A stretch of 64,000 bases of DNA from SZUA-442 sp963753185 (GTDB taxonomy: Bacteria > Actinomycetota > Acidimicrobiia > Spongiisociales > UBA5794), in contig CAVWBO010000007.1 in the NCBI GenBank assembly GCA_963753185.1, forward strand, positions 2,232,001 through 2,296,000, read 5' to 3'. How positions within the stretch are numbered: position 1 is the first letter of the stretch; every line of letters begins with the position of its first letter. Made by a program: the position numbers and the translations under genes. Positions 53,518-62,266 of the stretch are shown piece by piece. The notes beneath the pieces are model-generated. The model was not told where the DNA came from. It searched no databases and was given only the letters and a program-made list of their open reading frames with translations.

Positions 53518-54912
53518 TCACTCCTGCAACGGTCGAACAGCGAGGGGCTGTCGAACTTGCGAAGTCCGGTCGTGTGTATCACTCACGAGCGCAATCAAGA
53601 CGACGCCCACCACCAGTATCCAGTAGTTGACGAATGCCTGGAATCCTGTGACGAAGACGATTGCGAGCGTGGCCGCGATTCCAAGGTAGAACCTCCGGAG
53701 GTCCGACGCCCGGAGGCCGGCCACGACGCTGATCACGGCCGCCAGGCCCAATGACACGAACCTTGGGACATTCCACCAATGCCCGCAAGACCAAGGCTAT
53801 CCGGCCGATAATCGGCCGACCCAGCACCTCCAATCTGGTTCGAGACTGCTGAGAAGTCGACTGCAGCAAATGGTGCATGCGTCGCAACGATCGCCGCAGC
53901 GACAATCGCGACCCGACGCCAACGGAAGTCGTCGCGCATGAAGAAGATGAGTGGGAAGCGCCAAGAGGAAGTACACCTTTGATGAGAAACCCAACCCGAG
54001 TGCGATCGCCGCAAGAGCTGGGTGTCGCGTCCACAGCATGCCAGCGGTGGCGAGAAAGGGCAGCGCCAACAGATCTGTCCAACCGAGATGGAACATCGCG
54101 CCGAGGTACGGGAGCGAGACGAAGACGAGTGCCATGGCTGCTCGAGCGGCAGTCACCTCGACGGTGGCGGCGCTCCACGGCTGAACCAGCAGTACGACGA
54201 ACGCCATTGCAGCGACGATCGACGCCCACCGCGCATCGCCACCGAGCCACTCCGCACCGACGAAGGACACGAGCGCCAGCGGGGAATAGACGTATCCGAC
54301 GAAGTCGGACTCCTGTTCGAGATACGGATTCGTGTTCCGAACCTCGAAGTCGGTGTACGGGTTGCCTCCGTTGCTGATCGTCTCCGCTGCTCCCACGTGC
54401 ATGTCAAGGACGTCGACCACAGGCCGGGGACCGACGATTCCGAATACACCAATCACCAAGACCGTCGACGCGAGCAACAGGGTGATCCCGGATCGAAACA
54501 AGCGCGAGGCGGAATGGGATGCTTCTGTGGATGATGTGATGTGCCGAAAGACGATCAATATCGCGGGTACCAACAGGAGCGTCCTCGCGAGCGCAGCAAG
54601 TGGAGACGGGGCAAGGACCGAGCCGAGCACCACCATCATCAAGCTGACGAACAACCCACCAAGGGTCACGAATCTGATGCCGACGTCGGGCGGCAACGGA
54701 CGTGCCAGCCATGCACCGAGAACAGCAATGGTGGCGAGGGTTACGAAGGTGACCGTCGCTGTCTCGACGAAGACGCCGTCGATGTAGGGCAGGATCATGC
54801 CAAACAGGCCGAGTGCAACGATGGCAAGTCCCTGCCATGAACGCCAGCGCTGCACGCCTCGGCGGCTGGTCACGGTCTCGCCGTTTGAGTCGGCATCGCG
54901 GAGATCTACCAC
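53518..54912 (-). CDS. Polytopic GT-C glycosyltransferase (GT87-like), two frameshifts
   Basis: The first 310 residues, from ATG 54912, show membrane segments and ISNGGNPYTDFEVRNTNPY, YVYSPLALVSFVGAEWL, MFHLGWTDLLALPFLATAG and IALGLGFSSKVYFLLALP, as in the GT87-like protein at 50394. The frame breaks near 53960. The continuation LIFFMRDDFRWRRVAIVAA and YRPDSLGLAGIGGM is in the next frame, and after another break near 53775 RFVSLGLAAVISVVAG and FQAFVNYWILVVGVVLIAL run to a stop at 53518. So one gene with two single-base errors or a decayed gene. It is 104 bp upstream of the GT2-methyltransferase gene on the same strand. Confidence 0.78.
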
Positions 54913-55022
54913 TTACTGCGCCCCATGGTCGTGCCTGTATTGCACCCTCATCTTCGGCTGGCTACCACGTTGACTCAAGGACAACGATCACGGGCTGCAC
55001 TCATCCGGCCGACCCTTGGTGG

Positions 55023-55358
55023 TCAGGCGTCTGACTGTCCTGGACTCGCAGCATCCCGCAGCATCCGCGCCGCTTCGCGGGCCGTCTCGAGGCCGCCTTC
55101 GGTGAGTTCGGCTCTGTCGGTGAGGAGGGTGACCTGGTTCCTGTAGATCTGGAGGAACCCACCGTGTATTCCGGCCGCGGTGACCTTGCCGTCGTGATGG
55201 ATCGTCACGGCGCCGGTCGCGAGCGCCGCCATGGTCGGCTCGTGATCGGCGAGGATGCCGATGTCCCCCTCGGTCGTCCTGGCGGACACCATCTCGGCCT
55301 GACCCGACCACACCACGGACTCGGGCGTCACGATGTCGACCTGGAAGGTGTTCGCCAT
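55023..55358 (-). CDS. atpC: F-type ATP synthase epsilon subunit
   Basis: The 111-residue subunit is part of the central stalk of F1 and can act as a brake. It has FQVDIVTPESVVWSG at the start, GDIGILADHEP for the beta-sandwich, and an alpha-helical C-terminus (LETAREAARMLRD) that is shorter than in E. coli. It is the last gene of the atp operon. The atpD stop overlaps its ATG by one base (TGATG). Confidence 0.95.
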   Translation of the reverse strand: MANTFQVDIVTPESVVWSGQAEMVSARTTEGDIGILADHEPTMAALATGAVTIHHDGKVTAAGIHGGFLQIYRNQVTLLTDRAELTEGGLETAREAARMLRDAASPGQSDA

Positions 55359-56782
55359 CAGACCGCCGCCTCGAGCTCCTTGGCCTTGGCGATCGCCTGT
55401 TCGGCGCCACCGACCATGTAGAACGCCTGCTCTGGCAGATGGTCGAGATCGCCTTCGAGGATCGCCTTGAAGGACGCGATCGTCTCATCGCGAGGCGTGA
55501 AGATGCCAGCCTGGCCGGTGAACTGCTCGGCGACGAACATCGGCTGGGAGAGGAATCGCTGGATCCTCCGTGCACGGTTCACGACCAGCTTGTCCTCCTC
55601 GGAGAGTTCATCCATGCCGAGGATGGCGATGATGTCCTGGAGGTCCTTGTAGCGCTGGAGCACCAGCTGGACCTGCGTCGCAACCCGGTAGTGCTCATCG
55701 CCGACGATCTGGGGATCGAGAGCACGACTGTTCGAATCGAGCGGATCGACCGCGGGGTAGATACCGAGCGCCGTGAGTGGCCTCGAGAGAACCGTGGTCG
55801 CATCGAGGTGGGCGAACGCCGTATGGGGCGCTGGGTCGGTGATGTCATCCGCTGGCACGTAGATCGCCTGGAGTGACGTGATGGATCGACCCTTGAGCGA
55901 TGTGATCCGCTCCTGGAGCGCACCCATCTCGGACGAGAGCGTCGGCTGGTACCCGACAGCAGATGGCATACGGCCAAGCAGGGTCGAGACCTCAGATCCC
56001 GCCTGCGTGAACCGGAAGATGTTGTCGATGAACAGGAGGACATCCTGTTGCTGCACATCTCGGAAGTACTCGGCCATCGTCAGCGCCGAAAGAGCGACGC
56101 GGAGACGGACGCCGGGAGGCTCATCCATCTGACCGAAGACGAGGGCAGCCTTGTCGATGACGCCAGAGTCCTTCATCTCGAGGAAGAGGTCGTTGCCCTC
56201 GCGTGTCCGCTCCCCGACGCCTGCGAACACGGACACACCGCCATGCTGTGTGGCGACACGGTTGATCATCTCCTGGATCAGCACTGTCTTGCCGACGCCC
56301 GCGCCACCGAAGAGACCGATCTTGCCGCCTTCGAGGTAGGGACAGATGAGGTCGATGACCTTGATGCCGGTCTCGAAGACCTTCTTCTGCGCCTCGATGT
56401 CCTCGAACGGCGGCGGATCGCGGTGGATCGGCCACCACTCCCCCGTGAACTCGAGCTCCGGATCGTCGAGTGCCGTTCCCCAGACGTTGAAGATGTGGCC
56501 GAGTGTCTGATCGCCGACCGGAACGGAGATCGGGGCACCGGTGTTGCGGACCTCTGCTCCGCGCACGAGGCCGTCCGTCGGGGCGAGCGCGACGGCTCGT
56601 ACCTTGTCGTCGCCGAGTTGCTGGGCGACCTCACAGATGATGGTGCTCTCGACGCCCTGCACGGAGATGTCAACCTCGATCGCGAAGTTGATCTCTGGCA
56701 ATGCGTCCGGCGGGAACTCTACGTCAACGACCGGTCCTGCGACCTTGACGATCCGGCCGGTGGCGAGGGTTGTCACGCTCAT
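55358..56782 (-). CDS. atpD: F-type ATP synthase beta subunit
   Basis: The 474-residue catalytic subunit of F1 has Walker A GGAGVGKTV, the DELSEEDKL region, FAGVGERTREGNDL, LLFIDNIFRFTQAGSEVS and the signature PSAVGYQPTL. The start MSVTTLATGRIVKVAGPVVDVEF at 56782 is standard. It lies between atpG and atpC in the usual order. Confidence 0.97.
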   Translation of the reverse strand: MSVTTLATGRIVKVAGPVVDVEFPPDALPEINFAIEVDISVQGVESTIICEVAQQLGDDKVRAVALAPTDGLVRGAEVRNTGAPISVPVGDQTLGHIFNVWGTALDDPELEFTGEWWPIHRDPPPFEDIEAQKKVFETGIKVIDLICPYLEGGKIGLFGGAGVGKTVLIQEMINRVATQHGGVSVFAGVGERTREGNDLFLEMKDSGVIDKAALVFGQMDEPPGVRLRVALSALTMAEYFRDVQQQDVLLFIDNIFRFTQAGSEVSTLLGRMPSAVGYQPTLSSEMGALQERITSLKGRSITSLQAIYVPADDITDPAPHTAFAHLDATTVLSRPLTALGIYPAVDPLDSNSRALDPQIVGDEHYRVATQVQLVLQRYKDLQDIIAILGMDELSEEDKLVVNRARRIQRFLSQPMFVAEQFTGQAGIFTPRDETIASFKAILEGDLDHLPEQAFYMVGGAEQAIAKAKELEAAV

Positions 56783-56808
56783 GTGTGGTCTCCGTCTTCC
56801 TTGATCCG

Positions 56809-57690
56809 TCAACCGCCGGCAAGCGCTTCCGCGCCGCCGACGATCTCGCTGATTTCCGTCGTGATCTCTGCCTGGCGGGCCTGATTGGCCTCTCGGGTGA
56901 GGATGCGGGTGAGCTCCTCTGCGTTCTCGGTTGCAGCCTTCATGGCTCGCCTGCGGGCCGCGTGCTCCGAAGCCGATGCCTCGAGGAGCATGCCAAACAC
57001 CGTGCCCTCGAGGTACCTCGGGAGCAGCCGTCCGAGGATGTCCTCAGGTGACGGTTCGAACGTGTACCCGACAGGCATTGCCTCGACACCCAACTCGGAG
57101 GAAGGCGGCTCGATCGGGAGCACGGCCCAGTGGATCGCGTTCTGCGTCAGCGCCGACACGTATTGCGTCGTGTACGCCTCGACCGCATCCACGCGCTCGG
57201 TTGCGTATTCGTCGAGGAGGATGTTGGCGATCGACCTGGCGTCGGCGTAGGTCGGGGTGTCCGTCACGTTGAGCCAGACGTGGTCGAGGGTGTATCGGCG
57301 GTATCGGAAGTAGCCCTGCGCCTTGCTCCCGACTGCATACACCCTCACGCGCCGACCGGCCTTCTGGTGGCGGCGGATCGCCGTCTCGGCAAGTCTGATG
57401 ATCGACGAGTTGTACCCACCGGCGAGTCCCCTGTCCGATGTGACAACCAGGACGCCGACCGTCTTCACCTCACGGCTGTCGAGCAGCGGGTGGCTCAGGG
57501 TCCCCGTGGCTGCGGCGATGTTCCTGATGACGTCGTTCATCTTCGCTGTGTACGGCTTGGCCTGGGCGACCCTGACCTGTGCCTTGCCGATCCGGGCGGT
57601 TGCGATCAGCTCCATGGCGCGAGTGATCTTCATCGTCGACTGGACGCTCCTGATGCGCCGCCGGATCGCTCGTACTTCAGCCGATGCCAC
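56809..57690 (-). CDS. atpG: F-type ATP synthase gamma subunit
   Basis: The 293-residue rotor-shaft subunit has the N-terminal helix RRRIRSVQSTMKITRAMELIA, the centre VTSDRGLAGGYNSS and the C-terminal helix MKAATENAEELTRILT, with the terminal ITTEISEIVGGAEAL. It lies 6 bp downstream of atpA. Confidence 0.96.
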   Translation of the reverse strand: MASAEVRAIRRRIRSVQSTMKITRAMELIATARIGKAQVRVAQAKPYTAKMNDVIRNIAAATGTLSHPLLDSREVKTVGVLVVTSDRGLAGGYNSSIIRLAETAIRRHQKAGRRVRVYAVGSKAQGYFRYRRYTLDHVWLNVTDTPTYADARSIANILLDEYATERVDAVEAYTTQYVSALTQNAIHWAVLPIEPPSSELGVEAMPVGYTFEPSPEDILGRLLPRYLEGTVFGMLLEASASEHAARRRAMKAATENAEELTRILTREANQARQAEITTEISEIVGGAEALAGG

Positions 57691-57696
57691 GGTTCG

Positions 57697-59232
57697 TCAG
57701 GCCTCCAACTCGCCCGTATCGTCGCTGGTCGACAGGGATGCCTTGTACGCCGAGATCGCAGCGACAAGTTCGTCCGTGGGCAACTCGCCCGTGTCAGCGA
57801 TTCCGGCAAGCACCGACCCGTACCGCTCACGGGCGTAGGCGATCAACCCTGCCTCGAACTTCGGAATGTCGCTGGGGTCGACATCATCCATGTGGCCCTC
57901 GGTCACCGCGAAGATGATGAGCACCTGCTCCTCGACTGGCATAGGTCGGTACTGGCCCTGCTTGAGGACCTCGACGACACGCCGACCCCGATCGAGCTGT
58001 GCGAGTGACGTGGCATCGAGCTCGGACCCGAACTCTGCAAACGCCTCGAGCTCGCGGAACTGCGCGAGGTTGAGCCGGAGCGGGCCAGCGATCTTCTTCA
58101 TCGCCTTCACCTGGGCGGCGCCACCGACCCGCGACACCGAGATGCCTGCGTTGATGGCGGGTCGGATGCCCGAGAAGAACAGGTCGGTCTCGAGGAAGAT
58201 CTGTCCGTCTGTGATCGAGATCACGTTGGTCGGAATGTACGCCGACACGTCGTTCGCCTTGGTCTCGATGATCGGCAGACCAGTGAGGGAGCCGCCTCCG
58301 AGCTCGTCGGATAGCTTGGCGCACCGCTCGAGGAGCCGGCTGTGGAGGTAAAATACGTCACCCGGGTACGCCTCACGCCCCGGTGGGCGCCTCAGCAGCA
58401 GCGAGATCTCACGGTACGCCACCGCCTGCTTGGTCAGGTCGTCGAAGATGACGAGGGCATGCTGGCCGTTGTACATCCAGTGCTGTCCGATGGCAGACCC
58501 GGCGTAGGGAGCGTACATCTGGAGCGCTGCCGAGTCCCCTGCCGAGGCGTTGACCACGACGCTGTATTCCATCGCCCCGTTGCGTTCCAGGATGTCGACA
58601 ACCTCGGCGACCGTCGAGTTCTTCTGCCCGATCGCCACATAGATGCACTTCACCCCCAAGCCCTTCTGGGCCAGGATGGTGTCGACGACGATCGCCGTCT
58701 TTCCGGTCTGGCGGTCACCGATGATCAGCTGGCGCTGCCCTCGGCCGATGGGCGTCATCGCGTCGATCGCCTTGATACCCGTCTGCAGGGGCTCGGACAC
58801 GGGCTGTCGCTGGACGACACTGGGCGCCTGGGTCTCGAGCAACCGGCGTTCCGTGGTTCCGAGGTCGCCCTTGCCGTCGATCGGGATCCCGAGGGGGTTG
58901 ACCACGCGACCGAGGAGTGCATCGCCCACGGGGATCGACAGGACGCGGCCCGTCGATCGAACCTCGTCGCCCTCTTCGACGCCCGAGGCATCGCCCATGA
59001 TCACTGCGCCGATCGAGTCCTCGTCGAGGTTGAGTGCGACGCCGAGCAGGCCACCAGGGAACTCGAGGAGCTCAGAAGCCATGGCCTTCGGGAGTCCGGC
59101 GACGCGGGCGACCCCGTCACCGACGGAGGTGACGTAGCCCATCGTCTCTGATTCCAGGGACGGCGACCAGCCCGCGAGGTTGGAGCGGAGCGCAGATGTG
59201 ATGTCGTCGGTGTTCAGTGTGAGTTCAGCCAT
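57697..59232 (-). CDS. atpA: F-type ATP synthase alpha subunit
   Basis: The 511-residue non-catalytic nucleotide-binding subunit of F1 has Walker A GDRQTGKTA, AYREISLLLRRPPGREAYPGD, and the signature PAINAGISVSRVGG. The start MAELTLNTDDITSALRSNL is normal for the family. Spacing to atpH and atpG is 6 bp each. Confidence 0.97.
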   Translation of the reverse strand: MAELTLNTDDITSALRSNLAGWSPSLESETMGYVTSVGDGVARVAGLPKAMASELLEFPGGLLGVALNLDEDSIGAVIMGDASGVEEGDEVRSTGRVLSIPVGDALLGRVVNPLGIPIDGKGDLGTTERRLLETQAPSVVQRQPVSEPLQTGIKAIDAMTPIGRGQRQLIIGDRQTGKTAIVVDTILAQKGLGVKCIYVAIGQKNSTVAEVVDILERNGAMEYSVVVNASAGDSAALQMYAPYAGSAIGQHWMYNGQHALVIFDDLTKQAVAYREISLLLRRPPGREAYPGDVFYLHSRLLERCAKLSDELGGGSLTGLPIIETKANDVSAYIPTNVISITDGQIFLETDLFFSGIRPAINAGISVSRVGGAAQVKAMKKIAGPLRLNLAQFRELEAFAEFGSELDATSLAQLDRGRRVVEVLKQGQYRPMPVEEQVLIIFAVTEGHMDDVDPSDIPKFEAGLIAYARERYGSVLAGIADTGELPTDELVAAISAYKASLSTSDDTGELEA

Positions 59233-59238
59233 CGTGCC

Positions 59239-59784
59239 TCAGCCCCATTGCTCTCGAAGCTCGTTGAACCGACCCTGGATCGATCCGTCGAGCACGGTGT
59301 CTCCTACCTTCGTGACAAGCCCGCCGACCACCGAGGGATCGACGACGACCTTGACCTGGATTCGCTTCCCCGTCGCGAGTACCAAAGCCTCCCGCAGGCG
59401 CGAGATCTGGGACTCATCGAGCTCCAAGGGCGTCCTCACCTCGGCGACGACCTCCCCTTCGGCCTCCGCCGTGAGGTCTGCCAGCCTCGCCGCGATGTCC
59501 CTGAGGTGCCTCCCCTGCCCTGCAGCGACGACGAAGTTGAGCGCAGCGACCGTGACCCCCGACGCCCGGGATCCGAGGAGGTCGTTCACGATCCCGTGCT
59601 TGCGCTCCATGGGAATCGCCGGATCGCGCAGCACCTCCATGAGCTCGGGGTTCGCTGCGATTGCGTTCGCGGCCGAATAGAACTCGTCGGTGACCTTGGC
59701 GTCTGCACCCTCGGCCCGCGCCACATCGAGCAATGCGGACGCATACCCGTCGACCTTCGTTGCCTCAACGGTGGAATGATCCAT
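59239..59784 (-). CDS. atpH: F-type ATP synthase delta subunit
   Basis: The 181-residue peripheral-stalk subunit links F1 alpha to subunit b. It has YASALLDVARAEGADAKV near the start and a C-terminal VVDPSVVGGLVTKVGDTVLDGS, as in the OSCP/delta family. It lies 3 bp after atpF. Confidence 0.94.
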   Translation of the reverse strand: MDHSTVEATKVDGYASALLDVARAEGADAKVTDEFYSAANAIAANPELMEVLRDPAIPMERKHGIVNDLLGSRASGVTVAALNFVVAAGQGRHLRDIAARLADLTAEAEGEVVAEVRTPLELDESQISRLREALVLATGKRIQVKVVVDPSVVGGLVTKVGDTVLDGSIQGRFNELREQWG

Positions 59785-59787
59785 CAG

Positions 59788-60345
59788 CTACTGAACCCCG
59801 CCCAGCTCTTCGATGTACCGGTCGACGAGCTGGCGTTGCCGATCGGCGTCGATCGTCCCACCGACGACCCGCTCGGCCACCTCGATCGACAGGTCGGCGA
59901 CCTGGCGTCGTAGGTCGCCCGAGACGCGCTCGCGCTCGGTCGCGATCTCGTCGTGTGCCCTCGCCTTGATCTGGCTTGCCTCGACCTCAGCCCGTGCGAC
60001 GATGTCGGCCTTGACCACCTCGCCTGCATCCCTCGCGTCCGCGACGATCCGGGCGGCCTCGTCCTTGGCCGCCGCCATCTGTGTCCGATAGTCCGTGAGC
60101 AGGCTCTCAGCCTCGAGCTTTGCCTTCTCTGCAGATTCGTGCTCCGCCGCGATCTCCGCCTGACGGGCCGCGAGGATCGCAGTGAGGGCAGGGATGGCCC
60201 ACTTCCAGATGAAGAAGAAGACGATCGAGAACGCGATGATTCCCGCGATCAGCTCCTCGAAGGCGGGAAGGAGGAGGTCGATGCCTCCGCTCTCGCCCGA
60301 CTCCTCAGCCGCAAGGATCATGGTGGCGCTGGCGTACGTAAGCAT
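59788..60345 (-). CDS. atpF: F-type ATP synthase b subunit
   Basis: The 185-residue subunit has one membrane segment (LIAGIIAFSIVFFFIWKWA) and a long charged coiled coil (AEIAAEHESAEKAKLEAE; DEIATERERVSGDLRRQV). It forms the peripheral stalk. The ATG has a strong ribosome site, GGAGGAGCGAAGA. An N-terminal extension of about 30 residues precedes the membrane segment. Confidence 0.95.
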   Translation of the reverse strand: MLTYASATMILAAEESGESGGIDLLLPAFEELIAGIIAFSIVFFFIWKWAIPALTAILAARQAEIAAEHESAEKAKLEAESLLTDYRTQMAAAKDEAARIVADARDAGEVVKADIVARAEVEASQIKARAHDEIATERERVSGDLRRQVADLSIEVAERVVGGTIDADRQRQLVDRYIEELGGVQ

Positions 60346-60360
60346 TCTTCGCTCCTCCGG

Positions 60361-60573
60361 CTACGCGAGGAAGAAGAGCACGAAGCCGATGAGGGCGAGT
60401 GCCTCCGTGAATGCGATCCCGAGGAACATCGTGGTTCGGACCATGCCTGCAGCCTCCGGCTGACGGGCCATTGCCTGCACCGCGTTTCCGGCGATGAGGC
60501 CGATGCCCACACCAGGGCCGATGGCCGCAAGGCCGTACCCGATGAGGGAGAACGCTCCCTTGAGTTCTTCCAT
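60361..60573 (-). CDS. atpE: F-type ATP synthase c subunit
   Basis: The 70-residue hairpin has the Gly-rich first helix (GLAAIGPGVGIGLIAGNAV), the polar loop ARQPEA and the second helix with the ion-binding Glu in IAFTEALALIGFV. The absence of nearby Na-ligand Ser/Thr/Gln in the first helix beyond the normal pattern suggests proton use, though this is not decisive. GGAAAGGGAAACA precedes the ATG. Confidence 0.95.
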   Translation of the reverse strand: MEELKGAFSLIGYGLAAIGPGVGIGLIAGNAVQAMARQPEAAGMVRTTMFLGIAFTEALALIGFVLFFLA

Positions 60574-60610
60574 TGTTTCCCTTTCCTTGTCTCTTGAGAC
60601 GGAACCTGGA

Positions 60611-61438
60611 TCAGTGTTCTGCGTTGACGGATGTTTCGATGTACACGGCGCTGAGCAGGGTGAAGATGTACGCCTGGAGCATGATCACGATGACCTCGAA
60701 CACGAAGATTGCGAGGGCGAGCGCCCACCACGCGATGCCGAAGAGGCCCTTGACCGCGGAGATGTCTCCTGCGACGAAGGCCGTGATCGACACGAACGCC
60801 GTGGTGAGGAGGAGCGACAGCATGACGTGCCCCGCCACGAGGTTGGCGAAGAGTCGAACGGCGAGCGAGAAGGGCCGCACCAGGAAGGTCGAGAAGAACT
60901 CGATCACGCCAACGAGCGGTTTGAGCGCTACGGGGACGCCGGGTGGCCAGATGATGGCCGTCAGGTAGCTGATCCCGTTCCGCTTGAAGCCCACCACGAT
61001 GAAGATGACCCACGTGAGGAGGGCGAGGAAGAGCGGAAGCGCCATCCTGGAGGTGATCGGGAAGTTGATGAACGGGGTCACCTCGAAGGCATTCCCGATG
61101 AGGATGAATATGAACAGGGCCATGAGGTACGGGTAGTACCGGATCCCCACAGGGCCGATGATCCCGATCGCGATCTCGTCGCGGACGAAGGTCATGAGGC
61201 TCTCGATGCCGAGCTGGAACTTCGACGGCCTCGTGGCCTTCTTGCGCAGGCCGAAGTAGATGAGTGCGACGGCGAAGGCGGCAGCGAGGAAGATGAGGAA
61301 AACCGTTCGGGTGACGGGGAATCCGAAGACATCGATGACCGCATTGCGGAACTCGAACAGATCGGTGACGTTCTCAGGAGCGCAGACCGCGTTCTCCGAC
61401 AGGTCGCATTCCTCGATCGCGAGTATCAGTTCGTCCAC
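60611..61438 (-). CDS. atpB: F-type ATP synthase a subunit
   Basis: The 275-residue membrane subunit has five or six hydrophobic segments and the essential Arg in RPFSLAVRLFANLVAGH. It forms the proton half-channels with the c ring. The start GTG 61438 has AAGGGA upstream and lies inside the end of the preceding atpI-like gene (13-bp overlap), which indicates coupling. Confidence 0.95.
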   Translation of the reverse strand: MDELILAIEECDLSENAVCAPENVTDLFEFRNAVIDVFGFPVTRTVFLIFLAAAFAVALIYFGLRKKATRPSKFQLGIESLMTFVRDEIAIGIIGPVGIRYYPYLMALFIFILIGNAFEVTPFINFPITSRMALPLFLALLTWVIFIVVGFKRNGISYLTAIIWPPGVPVALKPLVGVIEFFSTFLVRPFSLAVRLFANLVAGHVMLSLLLTTAFVSITAFVAGDISAVKGLFGIAWWALALAIFVFEVIVIMLQAYIFTLLSAVYIETSVNAEH

Positions 61439-61875
61439 TCGAGTTCCCTTTCCGCGCCCTTGGCGACCGCTACCGCTTCCAGCGAGAGCAGCACGAGATA
61501 ACTGACAACCACTGAAACGCCCATGGCCACCCGGTCGATGTCGACCATGCTCACGATGAGCACCATCGTCAACGTGATGAGGCCAAGACGGATGAAGAAT
61601 CCGAACAGCGCGGCGGCATGATACATACCCAGGGACACTCCCGCAGCCGTCGCCAGGATGTACCCGCCGAGGACGAAGTTGACCACGACGATGGCGATGC
61701 CAATGGCGGACGATGCGGCTCCGAGCCAGCCCCCGGTGATTGCGAACACGATGACGATCAAGGGTGCGACGACAACGGCCCGCTTCGCGATGTTGCGACC
61801 GATGATCGCCTCGACCGGTCGCCTCTCGGACGACGGCGAATGCATCACCGAGGGGTCGAAAGCGTCGTCAGACAC
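61426..61875 (-). CDS. atpI: ATP synthase I-like membrane protein
   Basis: The 149-residue protein has four hydrophobic segments (VVVAPLIVIVFAITGGWLG; IAIVVVNFVLGGYIL; HAAALFGFFIRLGLITL; GVSVVVSYLVLLSLEAV). Position before atpB and this topology fit the AtpI family, which helps assemble the c ring or supplies Mg2+. The start GTG 61875 overlaps the preceding gene by 8 bp; ATG 61845 is an alternative. Confidence 0.8.
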   Translation of the reverse strand: MSDDAFDPSVMHSPSSERRPVEAIIGRNIAKRAVVVAPLIVIVFAITGGWLGAASSAIGIAIVVVNFVLGGYILATAAGVSLGMYHAAALFGFFIRLGLITLTMVLIVSMVDIDRVAMGVSVVVSYLVLLSLEAVAVAKGAERELEWTN

Positions 61876-62149
61876 CGTGGGCACGCTTCTTGCCTTCTTC
61901 GTCGAGAACCGCTGACGCCTGCCAGAGCCTCCAGAACCCGATGCCCATCCCAGCAAGGGTCCAGAGGATCACCATGATCGGTGAGGTGGAGAGGAACCAG
62001 TCGAGCAGAAGGCCGATGATGAGGCCGGAGACGATGTACGAGATGAGGTCCGCGTTCTTGGAGAAGGCACCGGTGATGGCATCGCGGTTCGGCACATGCG
62101 CCGAGGATCCTGTCATCACGTCGTCTCTGGAGGTGTCAGGGTCGCTCAC
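61868..62149 (-). CDS. atpZ: AtpZ/AtpI-family membrane protein
   Basis: The 93-residue protein has two hydrophobic segments (LISYIVSGLIIGLLLDWFL and MVILWTLAGMGIGFWRLW) and a charged tail. The GLLLDW motif and hairpin are typical of AtpZ/AtpI proteins at the head of atp operons. GTG 62149 is chosen because GAGGA lies 5 nt upstream; ATG 62155 would place that motif directly on the start. It is the first gene of the operon, 117 bp after glyA. Confidence 0.82.
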   Translation of the reverse strand: MSDPDTSRDDVMTGSSAHVPNRDAITGAFSKNADLISYIVSGLIIGLLLDWFLSTSPIMVILWTLAGMGIGFWRLWQASAVLDEEGKKRAHGV

Positions 62150-62266
62150 GTGCATCCTCGAAGCCGCATACCGGATCGTCGTGCATGGCAGGGTACCTCG
62201 GTCATGTACGGCAGTCGCAATCGTCTGACGAGCGGTCGAGCGCGCTGCGCGACATCGAGCATCGCG

